A DNA stretch of 64,000 nucleotides from Aristolochia californica (taxonomy: Eukaryota > Streptophyta > Magnoliopsida > Piperales > Aristolochiaceae), in assembly GCA_029961685.1 (NCBI GenBank), contig JARWKL010000007.1, positions 13,277,013 to 13,341,012 on the forward strand, given 5' to 3'. Shown here piece by piece: positions 47,217 through 61,300 of this stretch. The notes beneath the pieces were generated by a model. It saw nothing but the letters and a program-made list of their open reading frames with translations, was not told the origin of the DNA and ran no database searches. The first letter of the stretch is position 1, and every line of letters begins with the position of its first letter. Made by a program: the position numbers and the translations under genes.

Positions 47217-48386
47217 TTGTGCATTGTGCTTTTCCATTTTAGATCTACACTTTTTTCTTAAATCAAAACTTTTACTTTTCGCTCTCCCTTCATCCCGAAA
47301 ACAAACAAGGCAAAAAGCTTTAAAAAAAAAGAAAATTTTATAGTTGATGTACGGAAAAAATTTAAAACAATAACAAATATAGATAAAGAAAATTTATTCA
47401 CCCAACACAAATGAAGACAAAAGTTTTGTTATCCAATTTTGGGAAATTCCACTAGTTTAATCCTAATAGCTTGGAATTTTGCAAGAGAGAGATTTCATCC
47501 ACACATGTTTTTAAAATGGATATAAATGTTTTTGAAACATGTTAAAGATGCAAATGAGCTATGGATGAAAAAGCTTTTAAAGAGAATAACAAACGCTCAT
47601 TAAATTCTCAAGTGAACTTGCGGTGGGATATTTGCCCGAGTCAAACAAGTCAATAGTTTGCGCATTTGCAAAAAGCTGACATAACTAATCATAGATGATT
47701 GTAATGTGATTTATCATGCGTAACGGGCTATATTTTTGTATGAAATGACTTATGGATTGCAATTCAACACTCAGTTAAAAATCCTCCGCAACCTATTTTT
47801 CCCGACGATTGCAAAACCTGAGATATAAAAACGAAAAGGTGCTTACAATCCCTAAAAATTACAGACACTCTTCGGAATTATCTCTCTCTACATATGTGCA
47901 TTGTGCGTTTCCATTTCAGATGTACACATTTTTCTTAAATCAAAACTTCGAGTTTTTCGCTCTCCCTTCATGCCGTAAACAAAAAAGGCAAATAGATCAC
48001 AGCAAACTGAAAATTTCATAGTTGATGTACGGAAAAAGTTTAAAAACAATAAAAAAATTAAATGAAGAAAATTTATTCACACACCACAAATGAACACAAA
48101 AGTTTTGTTATCCAAGTTTGGGAAATTCCACTAGTCCAAAACTAATATCTTGGAATTTTACATGAAGCAGATTTTTTCTACACATGTTTTAAAAATGGGT
48201 ATGCATGCCAGAAACATGTTAAAGATTCAAATGACCTATGGATCCAAAGCTTTTAAAGAGAATAACAAACGCTCATTAAATTCTCAAGTGAATGTGTGGC
48301 GGGATATTTGCCCGAGTCAAACAAGCCATTATTTTGCCCATATTCAAAAAGTTGAGCTAACAATCACAGAACATTGTAAAGTGATT

Positions 48387-48886
48387 TATTCGCCCAGCAC
48401 AAATGAACACAAAAGTTTTGTTATCCAATTTTGGGAAATTCCACTAGTTTAACCCTAATTGCTTGGAATTTTGCAAGAGAGAGATTTCATCCACACATGT
48501 TTTTAAAATGGATATGTATGTTTGAAACATGTTAAAGATGCAAATGAGCTATGGATGCAAAGCCTTTAAAGAGAATAACAAACGCTCATTAAATTCTCAA
48601 GTGAACTTGCGGTGGGATATTTACCCGAGTCAAACATGTCATTATTTTGTCCATTTGCAAAAAGCTGACATAACTAATCATAGATGATTGTAATGTGATT
48701 TATCATGCGTAACGGGCTATATTTTTGTACGAAATGACTTATGGATTGCAATTCAACACTCGGTTAAAAAATCCTCCGCAACCCGTTTTTCCCGACGATT
48801 GCAAAACCTGAGATATAAAAACGAAAAGGTGCTTACAATCCCTAAAAATTACAGACACTGTTTGGAATTATCTCTCCCTACAATTG
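48387..48886. repeat. Partial B monomer inserted after a truncated C monomer
   Basis: A C monomer breaks off at AAAGTGATTT (48380-48387) and continues in the middle of a B monomer. That B part shares private variants with 44030-44340 (CGCCCAGCAC, CCCTAATTGC, GGATATGTATG, TTTTGTCCATTTGC). Confidence 0.75.
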
Positions 48887-51800
48887 TGCATTGTGCATTT
48901 CCATTTTAGATGTACACTTTTTTCTTAAATCAGAACTTTGAGTTTTCGCTCCCCCTTCATGCCGTAAACAAAAAAGGCAAAAAAGATCACAACAAAATAA
49001 AAATTTTATTGTTGATGTGTGGAAAATATTTAAAATAACAACTAATGTAAATAAAAAATATCTATTCACACACCACAAATGAACACAAAAGTTTTGTTAT
49101 CCAAGTTTGGGAAATTCCATTAGTCCAACCCTATTAAGCTTGGAATTTTACATTTTTCTATACATGTTTTAAAAATGGATATGCATGCTTGAAACGTGCT
49201 AAAGATTCAAATGAGTTACGGATCCAAAGCTTTTAAGGAGAATAACAAACGCTCATTAAATTCTCAAGTGAACGTGCGGTGGGATATTTACCCGAGTCTA
49301 ACAAGTCATTATTTTTCCCATTTTCAAAAATGTGATCTAACAATCATAGATGATTGTAAAGTGATTTGTCATGCGTAACGGGCTATAGTTTTGTATGAAA
49401 TGACTTTTGGATTGCAATTCAACACTCAGTTAAAAATCCTCTGCCACCAGTTTTTCCCGACGATTGCAAAAACTGAGATATAAAAACTAAAAAGAGCTTA
49501 CAATCCCTAAAAATTACAGACACTCTTTGGAATTATCTCTCCATACAATGGTGCATTGTGCTTTTCCATTTTAGATCTACACTTTTTTCTTAAATCAAAA
49601 CTTTTACTTTTCGCTCTCCCTTCATCCCGAAAACAAACACGGCAAAAAGCTTACAAAAAAACAAAAATTTTATAGTTGATGTACGGAAAAAATTTAAAAC
49701 AATAACAAATATAGATAAAGAAAATTTATTCACCCAACACAAATGAACACAAAAGTTTTGTTATCCAATTTTGGGAAATTCCACTAGTTTAACCCTAATA
49801 GCTTGGAATTTTGCAAGAGAGAGATTTCATTCATACATGTTTTTAAAATGGATATAAATGTTTTTGAAACATGTTAAAGATGCAAATGAGCTATGGATGC
49901 AAAGCTTTTAAAGAGAACAACAAACACTCATTAAATTCTCAAGTGAACTTGCGGTGGGATATTTGCGCGAGTCAAACATGTCAATATTTTGCCCATTTGC
50001 AAAAAGCTGACATAACTAATCAAAGATGATTGTAATGTGATTTATCATGCGTAACGGGCTATATTTTTGTATGAAATGACTTATCGATTGCAATTCAACA
50101 CTCAGTTAAAAATCCTCCGCAACCCATTTTTCCCGACGGTTGCAAAACCTGAGATATAAAAACGAAAAAGGTGCTTACAATCCCTAAAAATTACAGACAC
50201 TCTTTGGAATTATCTCTCTACATATGTGCATTGTGCGTTTCCGTTTCAGATGTACACATTTTTCTTAAATCAAAACTTCGAGTTTTTCGCTCTCCCTTCA
50301 TCCCGTAAACAAAAAAGGCAAATAGATCACATCAAACTGAAAATTTCATAGTTGATGTACGGAAAAAGTTTAAAAACAATAAAAAAAGTAAATGAAGAAA
50401 ATTTATTCACACACCACAAATGAACAAAAAAGTTTTGTTATCCAAGTTTGGGAAATTCCACTAGTCCAAAACTAATATCTTGGAATTTTACATGAAGCAG
50501 ATTTTTTCTACACATGTTTTAAAAATGGGTATGCATGCCAGAAACATGTTAAAGATTCAAATGACCTATGGATCCAAAGCTTTTAAAGAGAATAACAAAC
50601 GCTCATTAAATTCTCAAGTGAACGTGCGGTGGGATATTTGCCCGAGTCAAACAAGCCATTATTTTGCCCATATTCAAAACGTTGAGCTAACAATCACAGA
50701 ACATTGTAAAGTGATTTGTCATGCGTAACGGGCTATATTTTGGTGTGAAATGACTGATGGATTGGAATTCAACACTCAGTTAAAAATCGCCCGCCTCCCC
50801 CGTTTCCCGACGATCGCAAAACCTTAGATATAAAAACGAAAGAGTGCATACGATCCCTAAAACATACAGACACTCTTTGGAAATATCTCTCTCTACATTT
50901 GTGCATTGTGCATTTCCATTTTAGATGTACATTTTTTTCTGAAATCAGAACTTTGAGTTTTCGCTCCCCCATCATCCCGTAAACAAAAAAGGCAAAAAAG
51001 ATCACAACAAAATAAAAATTTTATAGTTGATGTGTGGAAAATATTTAAAATAACAACTAATGTAAATAAAAAATATCTATTCACACACCACAAATGAACA
51101 CAAAAGTTTTGTTATCCAAGTTTGAGAAATTCCATTAGTCCAACCCTATTAAGCTTGGAATTTTACATGAAGGAGATTTTTTCTATACATGTTTTAAAAA
51201 TGGATATGCATGCTTGAAACATGTTAAAGATTCAAATGACTTATGGATCCAAAGCTTTTAACGAGAATAACAAACGCTCATTAAATTCTCAAGTGAACGT
51301 GCGGTGGGATATTTACCCGAGTCTAACAAGTCATTATTTTGCCCATTTTCAAAAATGTGATCTAACAATCATAGATGATTGTAAAGTGATTTATCATGCG
51401 TAACGGGCTATATTTTTGTACGAAATGACTTATGGATTGCAATTCAACACTCAGTTAAAAATCCTCTGCCACCAGTTTTTCCCGACGATTGCAAAAACTA
51501 AAAAGAGCTTACAATCCCTAAAAATTACAGACGCTCTTTGGAATTATCTCTCCCTACAATTGTGCATTGTGCTTTTCCATTTTAGATGTACACTTTTTTC
51601 TTAAATCAAAACTTTTACTTTTCGCTCTCCCTTCATCCCGAAAACAAACATGGCAAAAAGCTTACAAAAAAACGAAAATTTTATAGTTGATGTACGGAAA
51701 AAATTTAAAACAATAACAAATATAAATAAAGAAAATTTATTCGCCCAACACAAATGAACACAAAAGTTTTGTTGTCCAATTTTGGGAAATTCCACTAGTT

Positions 51801-53580
51801 TAACCCTAATAGCTTGGAATTTTGCAAGAGAGAGATTTCATCCACACATGTTTTTAAAATGGATAAGCATGTTTGAAACATGTTAAAGATGCAAATGAGT
51901 TATGGATGCAAAGCTTTTAAAAAGAATAACAAACGCTCATTAAATTCTCAAGTGAACTTGCGGTGGGATATTTGCCCGAGTCAAATATGTCAATATTTTG
52001 CCCATTTGCAAAAAGCTGACATAACTAATCATAGGTGATTGTAATGTGATTTATCATGCGTAACGGGCTATATTTTTGTATGAAATGGCTTATGGATTGC
52101 AATTCAACACTCAGTTAAAAAATCATCCGCAACCCATTTTTCCCGACGATTGCAAAACCTGAGATATAAAAACGAAAAGGTGCTTACAATCCCTAAAAAT
52201 TACAGACACTCTTTGGAATTATCTCTCTCTACATATGTGCATTGTGCGTTTCCGTTTCAGATGTACACATTTTTCTTAAATCAAAACTTCGAGTTTTTCG
52301 CTCTTCCTTCATCCCGTAAACAAAAAAGGCAAATAGATCACAGCAAACTGAAAATTTCATAGTTGATGTACGGAAAAAGTTTAAAACAATAAAAAAAGTA
52401 AACGAAGAAAATTTATTCACACACCACAAATGAACACAAAAGTTTTGTTATCCAAGTTTGGGAAATTCCACTAGTCCAAAACTAATATCTCGGAATTTTA
52501 CATGAAGCAGATTTTTTCTACACATGTTTTAAAAATGGGTATGCATGCCAGAAACATGTTAATGATTCAAATGACCTATGGATCCAAAGCTTTTAAAGAG
52601 AATAACAAACGCTCATTAAATTCTCAAGTGAAACGTGCGGTGGGATATTTGCCCGAGTCAAACAAGCCATTATTTTGCCCATATTCAAAAAGTTGAGCTA
52701 ACAATCACAGAACATTGTAAAGTGATTTGTCATGCGTAACGGGCTATATTTTTGGAGTGAAATGACTTATGGATTGCAATTCAACACTCAGTTAAAAATC
52801 GCCCGCCTCCCCCGTTTCCCGACGATCGCAAAACCTTAGATATAAAAACGAAAGAGTGCATACGATCCCTAAAACATACTGACACTCTTTGGAAATATCT
52901 CTCTCTACATTTGTGCATTGTGCATTACCATTTTAGATGTACACTTTTTTCTTAAATCAGAACTTTGAGTTTTTTCTCCCCCTTCATCCCGTAAAATAAA
53001 AAGGCAAAAAAGATCACAACAAAATAAAAATTTTATAGTTGATGTGTGGAAAATATTTAAAATAGCAACAAATGTAAATAAAAAATATCTTTTCACACAC
53101 CACAAATGAACACAAAAGTTATCCATGTTTGGGAAATTCCATTAGTCCAACCCTATTAAGCTTGGAATTTTACCTGAAGGAGATTTTTTCTACACATGTT
53201 TTAAAAATGGATATGCATGCTTGAAACATGTTAAAGATTCAAATGACTTATGGATCCAAAGCTTTTAACGAGAATAACAAACGCTCATTAAATTCTCAAG
53301 TGAACGTGCGGTGGGATATTTACCTGAGTCTAACAAGTCATTATTTTGCCCATTTTCAAAAATGTGATCAAACAATCATAGATGATTGTAAAGTGATTTA
53401 TCATGAGTAACGGGCTATATTTTTGTATGAAATGACTTATGGATTGCAATTTAACACTCAGTTAAAAATCCTCTGCCACCAGTTTTTCCGACGATTGCAA
53501 AAACTGAGATATGAAAACTAAAAAGAGCTTACAATCCCTAAAAATTACAGACACTCTTTGGAATTATCTCTCCCTACAAT

Positions 53581-54258
53581 TGTGCATTGTGCTTTTCCAT
53601 TTTAGATGTACACTTTTTTCTTAAATCAAAACTTTTACTTTTCGCTCTCCCTTCATCCCGAAAACAAACACGGCAAAAAACTTACAAAAAAACGAAAATT
53701 TTATAGTTGATGTACGGAAAAAGTTTAAAACAATAACAAATATAGATAAAGAAAATTTATTCACCCAACACAAATGAACACCAAAGTTTTGTTATCCAAT
53801 TTTGGGAAATTCCACTAGTTTAACCCTAATAGCTTGGAATTTTGCAAGAGCGAGATTTCATTCACACATGTTTTTAAAATGGATATAAATGTTTTTGAAA
53901 CATGTTAAAGATGCAAATGAGCTATGGATCCAAAGCTTTTAAAGAGAATAACAAACGCTCATTAAATTCTCAAGTGAACGTGCGGCGGGATATTTGCCCG
54001 AGTCAAACAAGCCATTATTTTGCCCATATTCAAAACGTTGAGCTAACAATCACAGAACATTGTAAAGTGATTTGCCATGCGTAACGGGCTATATTTTGGT
54101 GTGAAATGACTTATGGATTGTAATTCAACACTCAGTTAAAAATCGCCCGCCTCCCTCGTTTCCCGACGATTGCAAAACCTTAGATATAAAAACGAAAGAG
54201 TGCATACGATCCCTAAAACATACAGACACTCTTTGGAAATATCTCTCTCTACATTTGT
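53581..54258. repeat. Chimeric B/C monomer
   Basis: It is type B until about 53920 (GCAAGAGCGAG, GATATAAATG), then type C (ATTTGCCCGAGTC, ATTCAAAACGTTGAGC). Confidence 0.7.
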
Positions 54259-54931
54259 GCATTGTGCATTTCCATTTTAGATGTACACTTTTTTCTTAAT
54301 TCAGAATTTTGAGTTTTCGCTCCCCCTTCATCCCGTAAACAAAAAAGGCAAAAAAGATCACAACAAAATAAAAATTTTATTGTTGATGCGTGGAAAATAT
54401 TTAAAATAACAACTAATGTAAATAAAAAATATCTATTCACACACCACAAATTAACACAAAAGTTTTGTTATCCAAGTTTGGGAAATTCCATTAGTCCAAC
54501 CCTATTAAGCTTGAAATTTTACACGAAGGAGATTTTTTCTATACATGTTTTAAAAATGGATATGCATGCTTGAAACATGTTAAAGATTCAAATGACTTAT
54601 GGATCCAAAGCTTTTAACGAGAATAACAAACGCTCATTAAATTCTCAAGTGAACGTGCGGTGGGATATTTACCCGAGTCTAACAAGTCATTATTTTGCCC
54701 ATTTTCAAAATTGTAATCTAACAATCATAGATGATTGTAAAGTGATTTATCATGCGTAACGGGATATATTTTTGTATGAAATGACTTATGGATTGCAATT
54801 CAACACTCAGTTAAAAATCCTCTGCCACCAGTTTTTCCCGACGATTACAAAAACTGAGATATAAAAACTAAAAAGAGCTTACAATTCCTAAAAATTACAG
54901 ACACTCTTTGGAATTATCTCTCCCTACAATT

Positions 54932-55609
54932 GTGCATTGTGCTTTTCCATTTTAGATCTACACTTTTTTGTTAAATCAAAACTTTTACTTTTCGCTCTCC
55001 CTTCATCCCGAAAACAAACATGGCAAAAAGCTTACAAAAAAAACGAATATTTTATAGTTGATGTACGGAAAAAATTTAAAACAATAACAAATATAGATAA
55101 AGAAAATTTATTCGCCCAACACAAATGAACACAAAAGTTTTGTTATCCAATTTTGGGAAATTCCACTTGTTTAACCCTAATAGCTTGGAATTCTGCAAGA
55201 GAGAAATTTCATCCACACATGTTTTTAAAATGGATATAAATGTTTTTGAAACATGTTAAAGATGCAAATGAGCTATGGATGCAAAGCTTTCAAAGAGAAT
55301 AACAAACGCTCATTAAATTCTCAAGTGAACATGCGGTGGGATATTTGCCCGAGTCAAACAAGCCATTATTTTGCCCATATTCAAAAAGTTGAGCTAACAA
55401 TCACAGAACATTGTAAAGTGATTTGTCATGCGTAACGGGCTATATTTTGGTGTGAAATGACTTATGGATTGCAATTCAACACTCAGTTAAAAATCGCCCG
55501 CCTCCCCCGTTTCCCGACGATAGCAAAACCTTAGATATAAAAACGAAAGAGTGCATACGATCCCTAAAACATACAGACACTCTTTGGAAATATCTCTCTC
55601 TACATTTGT
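54932..55609. repeat. Chimeric B/C monomer, second example
   Basis: It has the same kind of B-to-C switch as 53581-54258, between about 55260 and 55345, with the adjoining monomers also in the same order. Confidence 0.7.
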
Positions 55610-57635
55610 GCATTGTGCATCTCCATTTTAGATGTACACTTTTTTCTTAAATCAGAATTTTGAGTTTTCGCTCCCCCTTCATCCCGTAAACAAAAAAGGC
55701 AAAAAAGATCACAACAAAATAAAATTTTTATAGTTGATGTGTGGAAAATATTTAAAATAACAACTAATGTAAATAAAAAATATCTATTCACACACCACAA
55801 ATGAACACAAAAGTTTTGTTATCCATGTTTGGGAAATTCCATTAGTCCAACCATATTAAGCTTGGAATTTTACATGAAGGAGATTTTTTCTACACATGTT
55901 TTAAAAATGGATATGCATGCTTGAAACATGTTAAAGATTCAAATGACTTATGGATCCAAAGCTTTTAACGAGAATAACAAACGCTCATTAAATTCTCAAG
56001 TGAACGTGCGGTGGGATATTTACCCGAGTCTAACAAGTCATTATTTTGCCCATTTTCAAAAATGTGATCTAACAATCATAGATGATTGTAAAGTTAATCT
56101 ATCATGCGTAACGGGCTATATTTTTGTATGAAATGACTTATGGATTGCAATTCAACACTCAGTTAAAAATCCTCTGCCACCAGTTTTTCCCGGCGATTGC
56201 AAAAACTGAGATATAAAAACTAAAAAGAGCTTACAATCCCTAAAAATTACAGACACTCTTTGGAATTATCTCTCCCTACAATTGTGCATTGTGCTTTTCC
56301 ATTTTAGATGTACACTTTTTTCTTAAATCAAAACTTTTACTTTTCGCTCTCCCTTCATCCCGAAAACAAACAAGGCAAAAAACTTACAAAAAAACAAAAA
56401 TTTTATAGTTGATGTACGGAAAAAATTTAAAACAATAACAAATATAAATAAAGAAAATTTATTCGCCCAACACAAATGAACGCAAAAGTTTTGTTATCCA
56501 ATTTTGGGAAATTCCACTAGTTTAACCCTAATAGCTTGGAATTTTGCAAGAGAGAGATTTCATCCACACATGTTTTTAAAATGGATATGCATGTTTCAAA
56601 CATGTTAAAGATGCAAATGAGCTATGGATGCAAAGCTTTTAAAGAGAATAACAAACGCTCATTAAATTCTCAAGTGAACTTGCGGTGGGATATCTGCCCG
56701 AGTCAAACATGTCAATATTTTGCCCATTTGCAAAAAGCTGACATAACTAACCATATATGATTGTAATGTGATTTATCATGCGTAACGGGCTATATTTTTG
56801 TATGAAATGACTTATGGATTGCAATTCAACACTCGGTTAAAAAATCCTCCGCAACCCATTTTTCCCGACGATTGCAAAACCTGAGATATAAAAACGAAAA
56901 GGTGCTTACAATCCCTAAAAATTACAGACACTCTTTTGAATTATCTCTCTCTACATATGTGCATTGTGCGTTTCCGTTTCAGATGTACACATTTTTCTTA
57001 AACCAAAACTTCGAGTTTTTCGCTCTCCCTTCATCCCGTAAACAAAAAAGGCAAATAGATCACAGCAAACTGAAAATTTCATAGTTGATGTACGGAAAAA
57101 GTTTAGAACAATAAAAAAAGTAAATGAAGAAAATTTATTCACACACCACAAATGAACACAAAAGTTTTGTTATCCAAGTTTGGGAAATTCCACTAGTCCA
57201 AAAACTAATATCTCGGAATTTTACATGAAGCAGATTTTTTCTACACATGTTTTAAAAATGGGTATGCATGCCAGAAACATGTTAAAGATTCAAATGACCT
57301 ATGGATCCAAAGCTTTTAAAGAGAATAACAAACGCTCATTAAATTCTCAAGTGAACGTGCGGTGGGATATTTGCCCGAGTCAAACAAGCCATTATTTTGC
57401 CCATATTCAAAAAGTTGAGCTAACAATCACAGAACATTGTAAAGTGATTTGTCATGCGTAACGGGCTATATTTTGGTGTGAAATGACTTATGGATTGCAA
57501 TTCAACACTCAGTTAAAAATCGCCCGCCTCCCCCGTTTCCCGACGATTGCAAAACCTTAGGTATAAAAATGAAAGAGTGCATACGATCCCTAAAACATAC
57601 AGACACTCTTTGGAAATATCTCTCTCTACATTTGT

Positions 57636-58310
57636 GCATTGTGCATCTCCATTTTAGATGTACACTTTTTTCTTAAATCAGAACTTTGAGTTTTCGCTCC
57701 CCCTTCATCCCGTAAACAAAAAAGGCAAAAAAGATCACAACAAAATAAAATTTTTATAGTTGATGTGTGGAAAATATTTAAAATAACAACTAATGTAAAT
57801 AAAAAATATCTATTCACACACCACAAATGAACACAAAAGTTTTGTTATCCATGTTTGGGAAATTCCACTAGTCCAAAAACTAATATCTCGGAATTTTACA
57901 TGAAGCAGATTTTTTCTACACATGTTTTAAAAATGGGTATGCATGCCAGAAACATGTTAAAGATTCAAATGACCTATGGATCCAAAGCTTTTAAAGAGAA
58001 TAACAAACGCTCATTAAATTCTCAAGTGAACGTGCGGTGGGATATTTGCCCGAGTCAAACAAGCCATTATTTTGCCCATATTCAAAAAGTTGAGCTAACA
58101 ATCACAGAACATTGTAAAGTGATTTGGCATGCGTAACAGGCTATATTTTGGTGTGAAATGACTTATGGATTGCAATTCAACACTCAGTTAAAAATCGCCC
58201 GCCTCCCCCGTTTCCCGACGATCGCAAAACCTTAGATATAAAAACGAAAGAGTGCATACGATCTCTAAAACATACAGACACTCTTTGGAAATATCTCTCT
58301 CTACATTTGT
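57636..58310. repeat. Chimeric A/C monomer, second example
   Basis: It starts as A and switches to C at about 57868 (CCACTAGTCCAAAAACTAA), so two successive monomers (56960 and 57636) have the same C second half, including the extra A in that word. Confidence 0.72.
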
Positions 58311-61300
58311 GCATTGTGCATCTCCATTTTAGATGTACACTTTTTTCTTAAATCAGAACTTTGAGTTTTCGCTCCCCCTTCATCCCGTAAACAAAAAAGG
58401 CAAAAAAGATCACAACAAAATAAAATTTTTATAGTTGATGTGTGGAAAATATTTAAAATAACAACTAATGTAAATAAAAAATATCTATTCACACACCACA
58501 AATGAACACAAAAGTTTTGTTATCCATGTTTGGGAAATTCCATTAGTCCAACCCAATTAAGCTTGGAATTTTACATGAAGGAGATTTTTTCTACACATTT
58601 TTTAAAAATGGATATGCATGCTTGAAACATGTTAAAGATTCAAATGACTTATGGATCCAAAGCTTTTAACGAGAATAACAAACGCTCATTAAATTCTCAA
58701 GTTAACGTGCGGTGGGATATTTACCCGAGTCTAACAAGTCATTATTTTGCCCATTTTCAAAAATGTGGTCTAACAATCATAGATGATTGTAAAGTTAATC
58801 TATCATGCGTAACGGGCTATATTTTTGTATGAAATGACTTATGGATTGCAATTCAACACTCAGTTAAAAATCCTCTGCCACCAGTTTTTCCCGGCGATTG
58901 CAAAAACTGAGATATAAAAACTAAAAAGAGCTTACAATCCCTAAAAATTACAGACACTCTTTTGAATTATCTCTCCCCACAATTGTGCATTGTGCTTTTC
59001 CATTTTAGATGTACACTTTTTTCTTAAATCAAAACTTTTACTTTTCGCTCTCCCTTCATCCCGAAAACAAACAAGGCAAAAAGCTTACAAAAAAACGAAA
59101 ATTTTATAGTTGATGTACGGAAAAAATTTAAAACAATAACAAATATAAATAAAGAAAATTTATTCGCCCAACACAAATGAACACAAAAGTTTTTTTATCC
59201 AATTTTGGGAAATTCCACTAGTTTAACCCTAATAGCTTGGAATTTTGCAAGAGAGAGATTTCATCCACACATGTTTTTAAAATGGATATGCATGTTTGAA
59301 AATGCATAAAGATGCAAATGAGCTATGGATGCAAAGCTTTTAAAGAGAATAACAAACGCTCATTAAATTCTCAAGTGAACTTGCGGTGGGATATTTGCCC
59401 GAGTCAAACATGTCAATATTTTGCCCATTTGCAAAAAGCTGACATAACTAATCATAGATGATTGTAATGTGATTTATCATGCGTAACGGGCTATATTTTT
59501 GTATGAAATGACTTATGGATTGTAATTCAACACTCGGTTAAAAAATCCTCCGCAACCCATTTTTCCCGACGATTGCAAAACCTGAGATATAAAAACGAAA
59601 AGGTGCTTACAATCCCTAAAAATTACAGACACTCTTTGGAATTATCTCTCTCTACATATGTGCACTGTGCGTTTCCGTTTCAGATGTACACATTTTTCTT
59701 AAATCAAAACTTCCAGTTTTTCGCTCTCCCTTCATCCCGTAAACAAAAAAGGCAAATAGATCACAGCAAACTGAAAATTTCATAGTTGATGTACGGAAAA
59801 AGTTTTAAACAATAAAAAAAGTAAATGAAGAAAATTTATTCAAACACCACAAATGAACACAAAAGTTTTGTTATCCAAGTTTGGGAAATTCCACTAGTCC
59901 AAAACTAATATCTCGGAATTTTACATGAAGCAGATTTTTTCTACACATGTTTTAAAAATGGGTATGCATGCCAGAAACATGTTAAAGATTCAAATGACTT
60001 ATGGATCCAAAGCTTTTAAAGAGAATAACAAACTCTCATTAAATTCTCAAGTGAACGTGCGGTGGGATATTTGCCCGAGTCAAACAAGCCATTATTTTGC
60101 CCATATTCAAAAAGTTGAGCTAACAATCACAGAACATTGTAAAGTGATTTGTCATGTGTAACGGGCTATATTTTGGTGTGAAATGACTTATGGATTGCAA
60201 TTCAACACTCAGTTAAAAATCGCCCGCCTCCCCCGTTTCCCGATCGCAAAACCTTAGATATAAAAACGAAAGAGTGCATACGATCCCTAAAACATACAGA
60301 CACTCTTTGGAAATATCTCTCTCTAGATTTGTGCATTGTGCATCTCCATTTTAGATGTACACTTTTTTCTTAAATCAGAACTTTGAGTTTTCGCTCCCCC
60401 TTCATCCCGTAAACAAAAAAGGCAAAAAAGATCACAACAAAATAAAATTTTTATAGTTGATGTGTGGAAGATATTTAAAATAACAACTAATGTAAATAAA
60501 AAATATCGATTCACACACGACAAATGAACACAAAAGTTTTGTTATCCATGTTTGGGAAATTCCATTAGTCCAACCCTATTAAGCTTGGAATTTTACATGA
60601 AGGAGATTTTTTCTACACATGTTTTAAAAATGGATATGCATGCTTGAAACATGTTAAAGATTCAAATGACTTATGGATCCAAAGCTTTTAACGAGAATAA
60701 CAAACGCTCATTAAATTCTCAAGTGAACGTGCGGTGGGATATTTACCCGAGTCTAACAAGTCATTATTTTGCCCATTTTCAAAAATGTGATCTAACAATC
60801 ATAGATGATTGTAAAGTTAATCTATCATGCGTAACGGGCTATATTTTTGTATGAAATGACTTATGGATTGCAATTCAACACTCAGTTAAAAATCCTCTGC
60901 CACCAGTTTTTCCCGGCGATTGCAAAAACTGAGATATAAAAACTAAAAAGAGCTTACAATCCCTAAAAATTACAGACACTCTTTGGAATTATCTCTCCCT
61001 ACAATTGTGCATTGTGCTTTTCCATTTTAGATGTACACTTTTTTCTTAAATCAAAACTTTTACTTTTCGCTCTCCCTTCATCCCGAAAACAAACAAGGCA
61101 AAAAGCTTACAAAAAAACGAAAATTTTATAGTTGATGTACGGAAAAAATTTAAAACAATAACAAATATAAATAAAGAAAATTTATTCGCCCAACACAAAT
61201 GAACACAAAAGTTTTGTTATCCAATTTTGGGAAATTCCACTAGTTTAACCCTAATAGCATGGAATTTTGCAAGAGAGAGATTTCATCCACACATGTTTTT

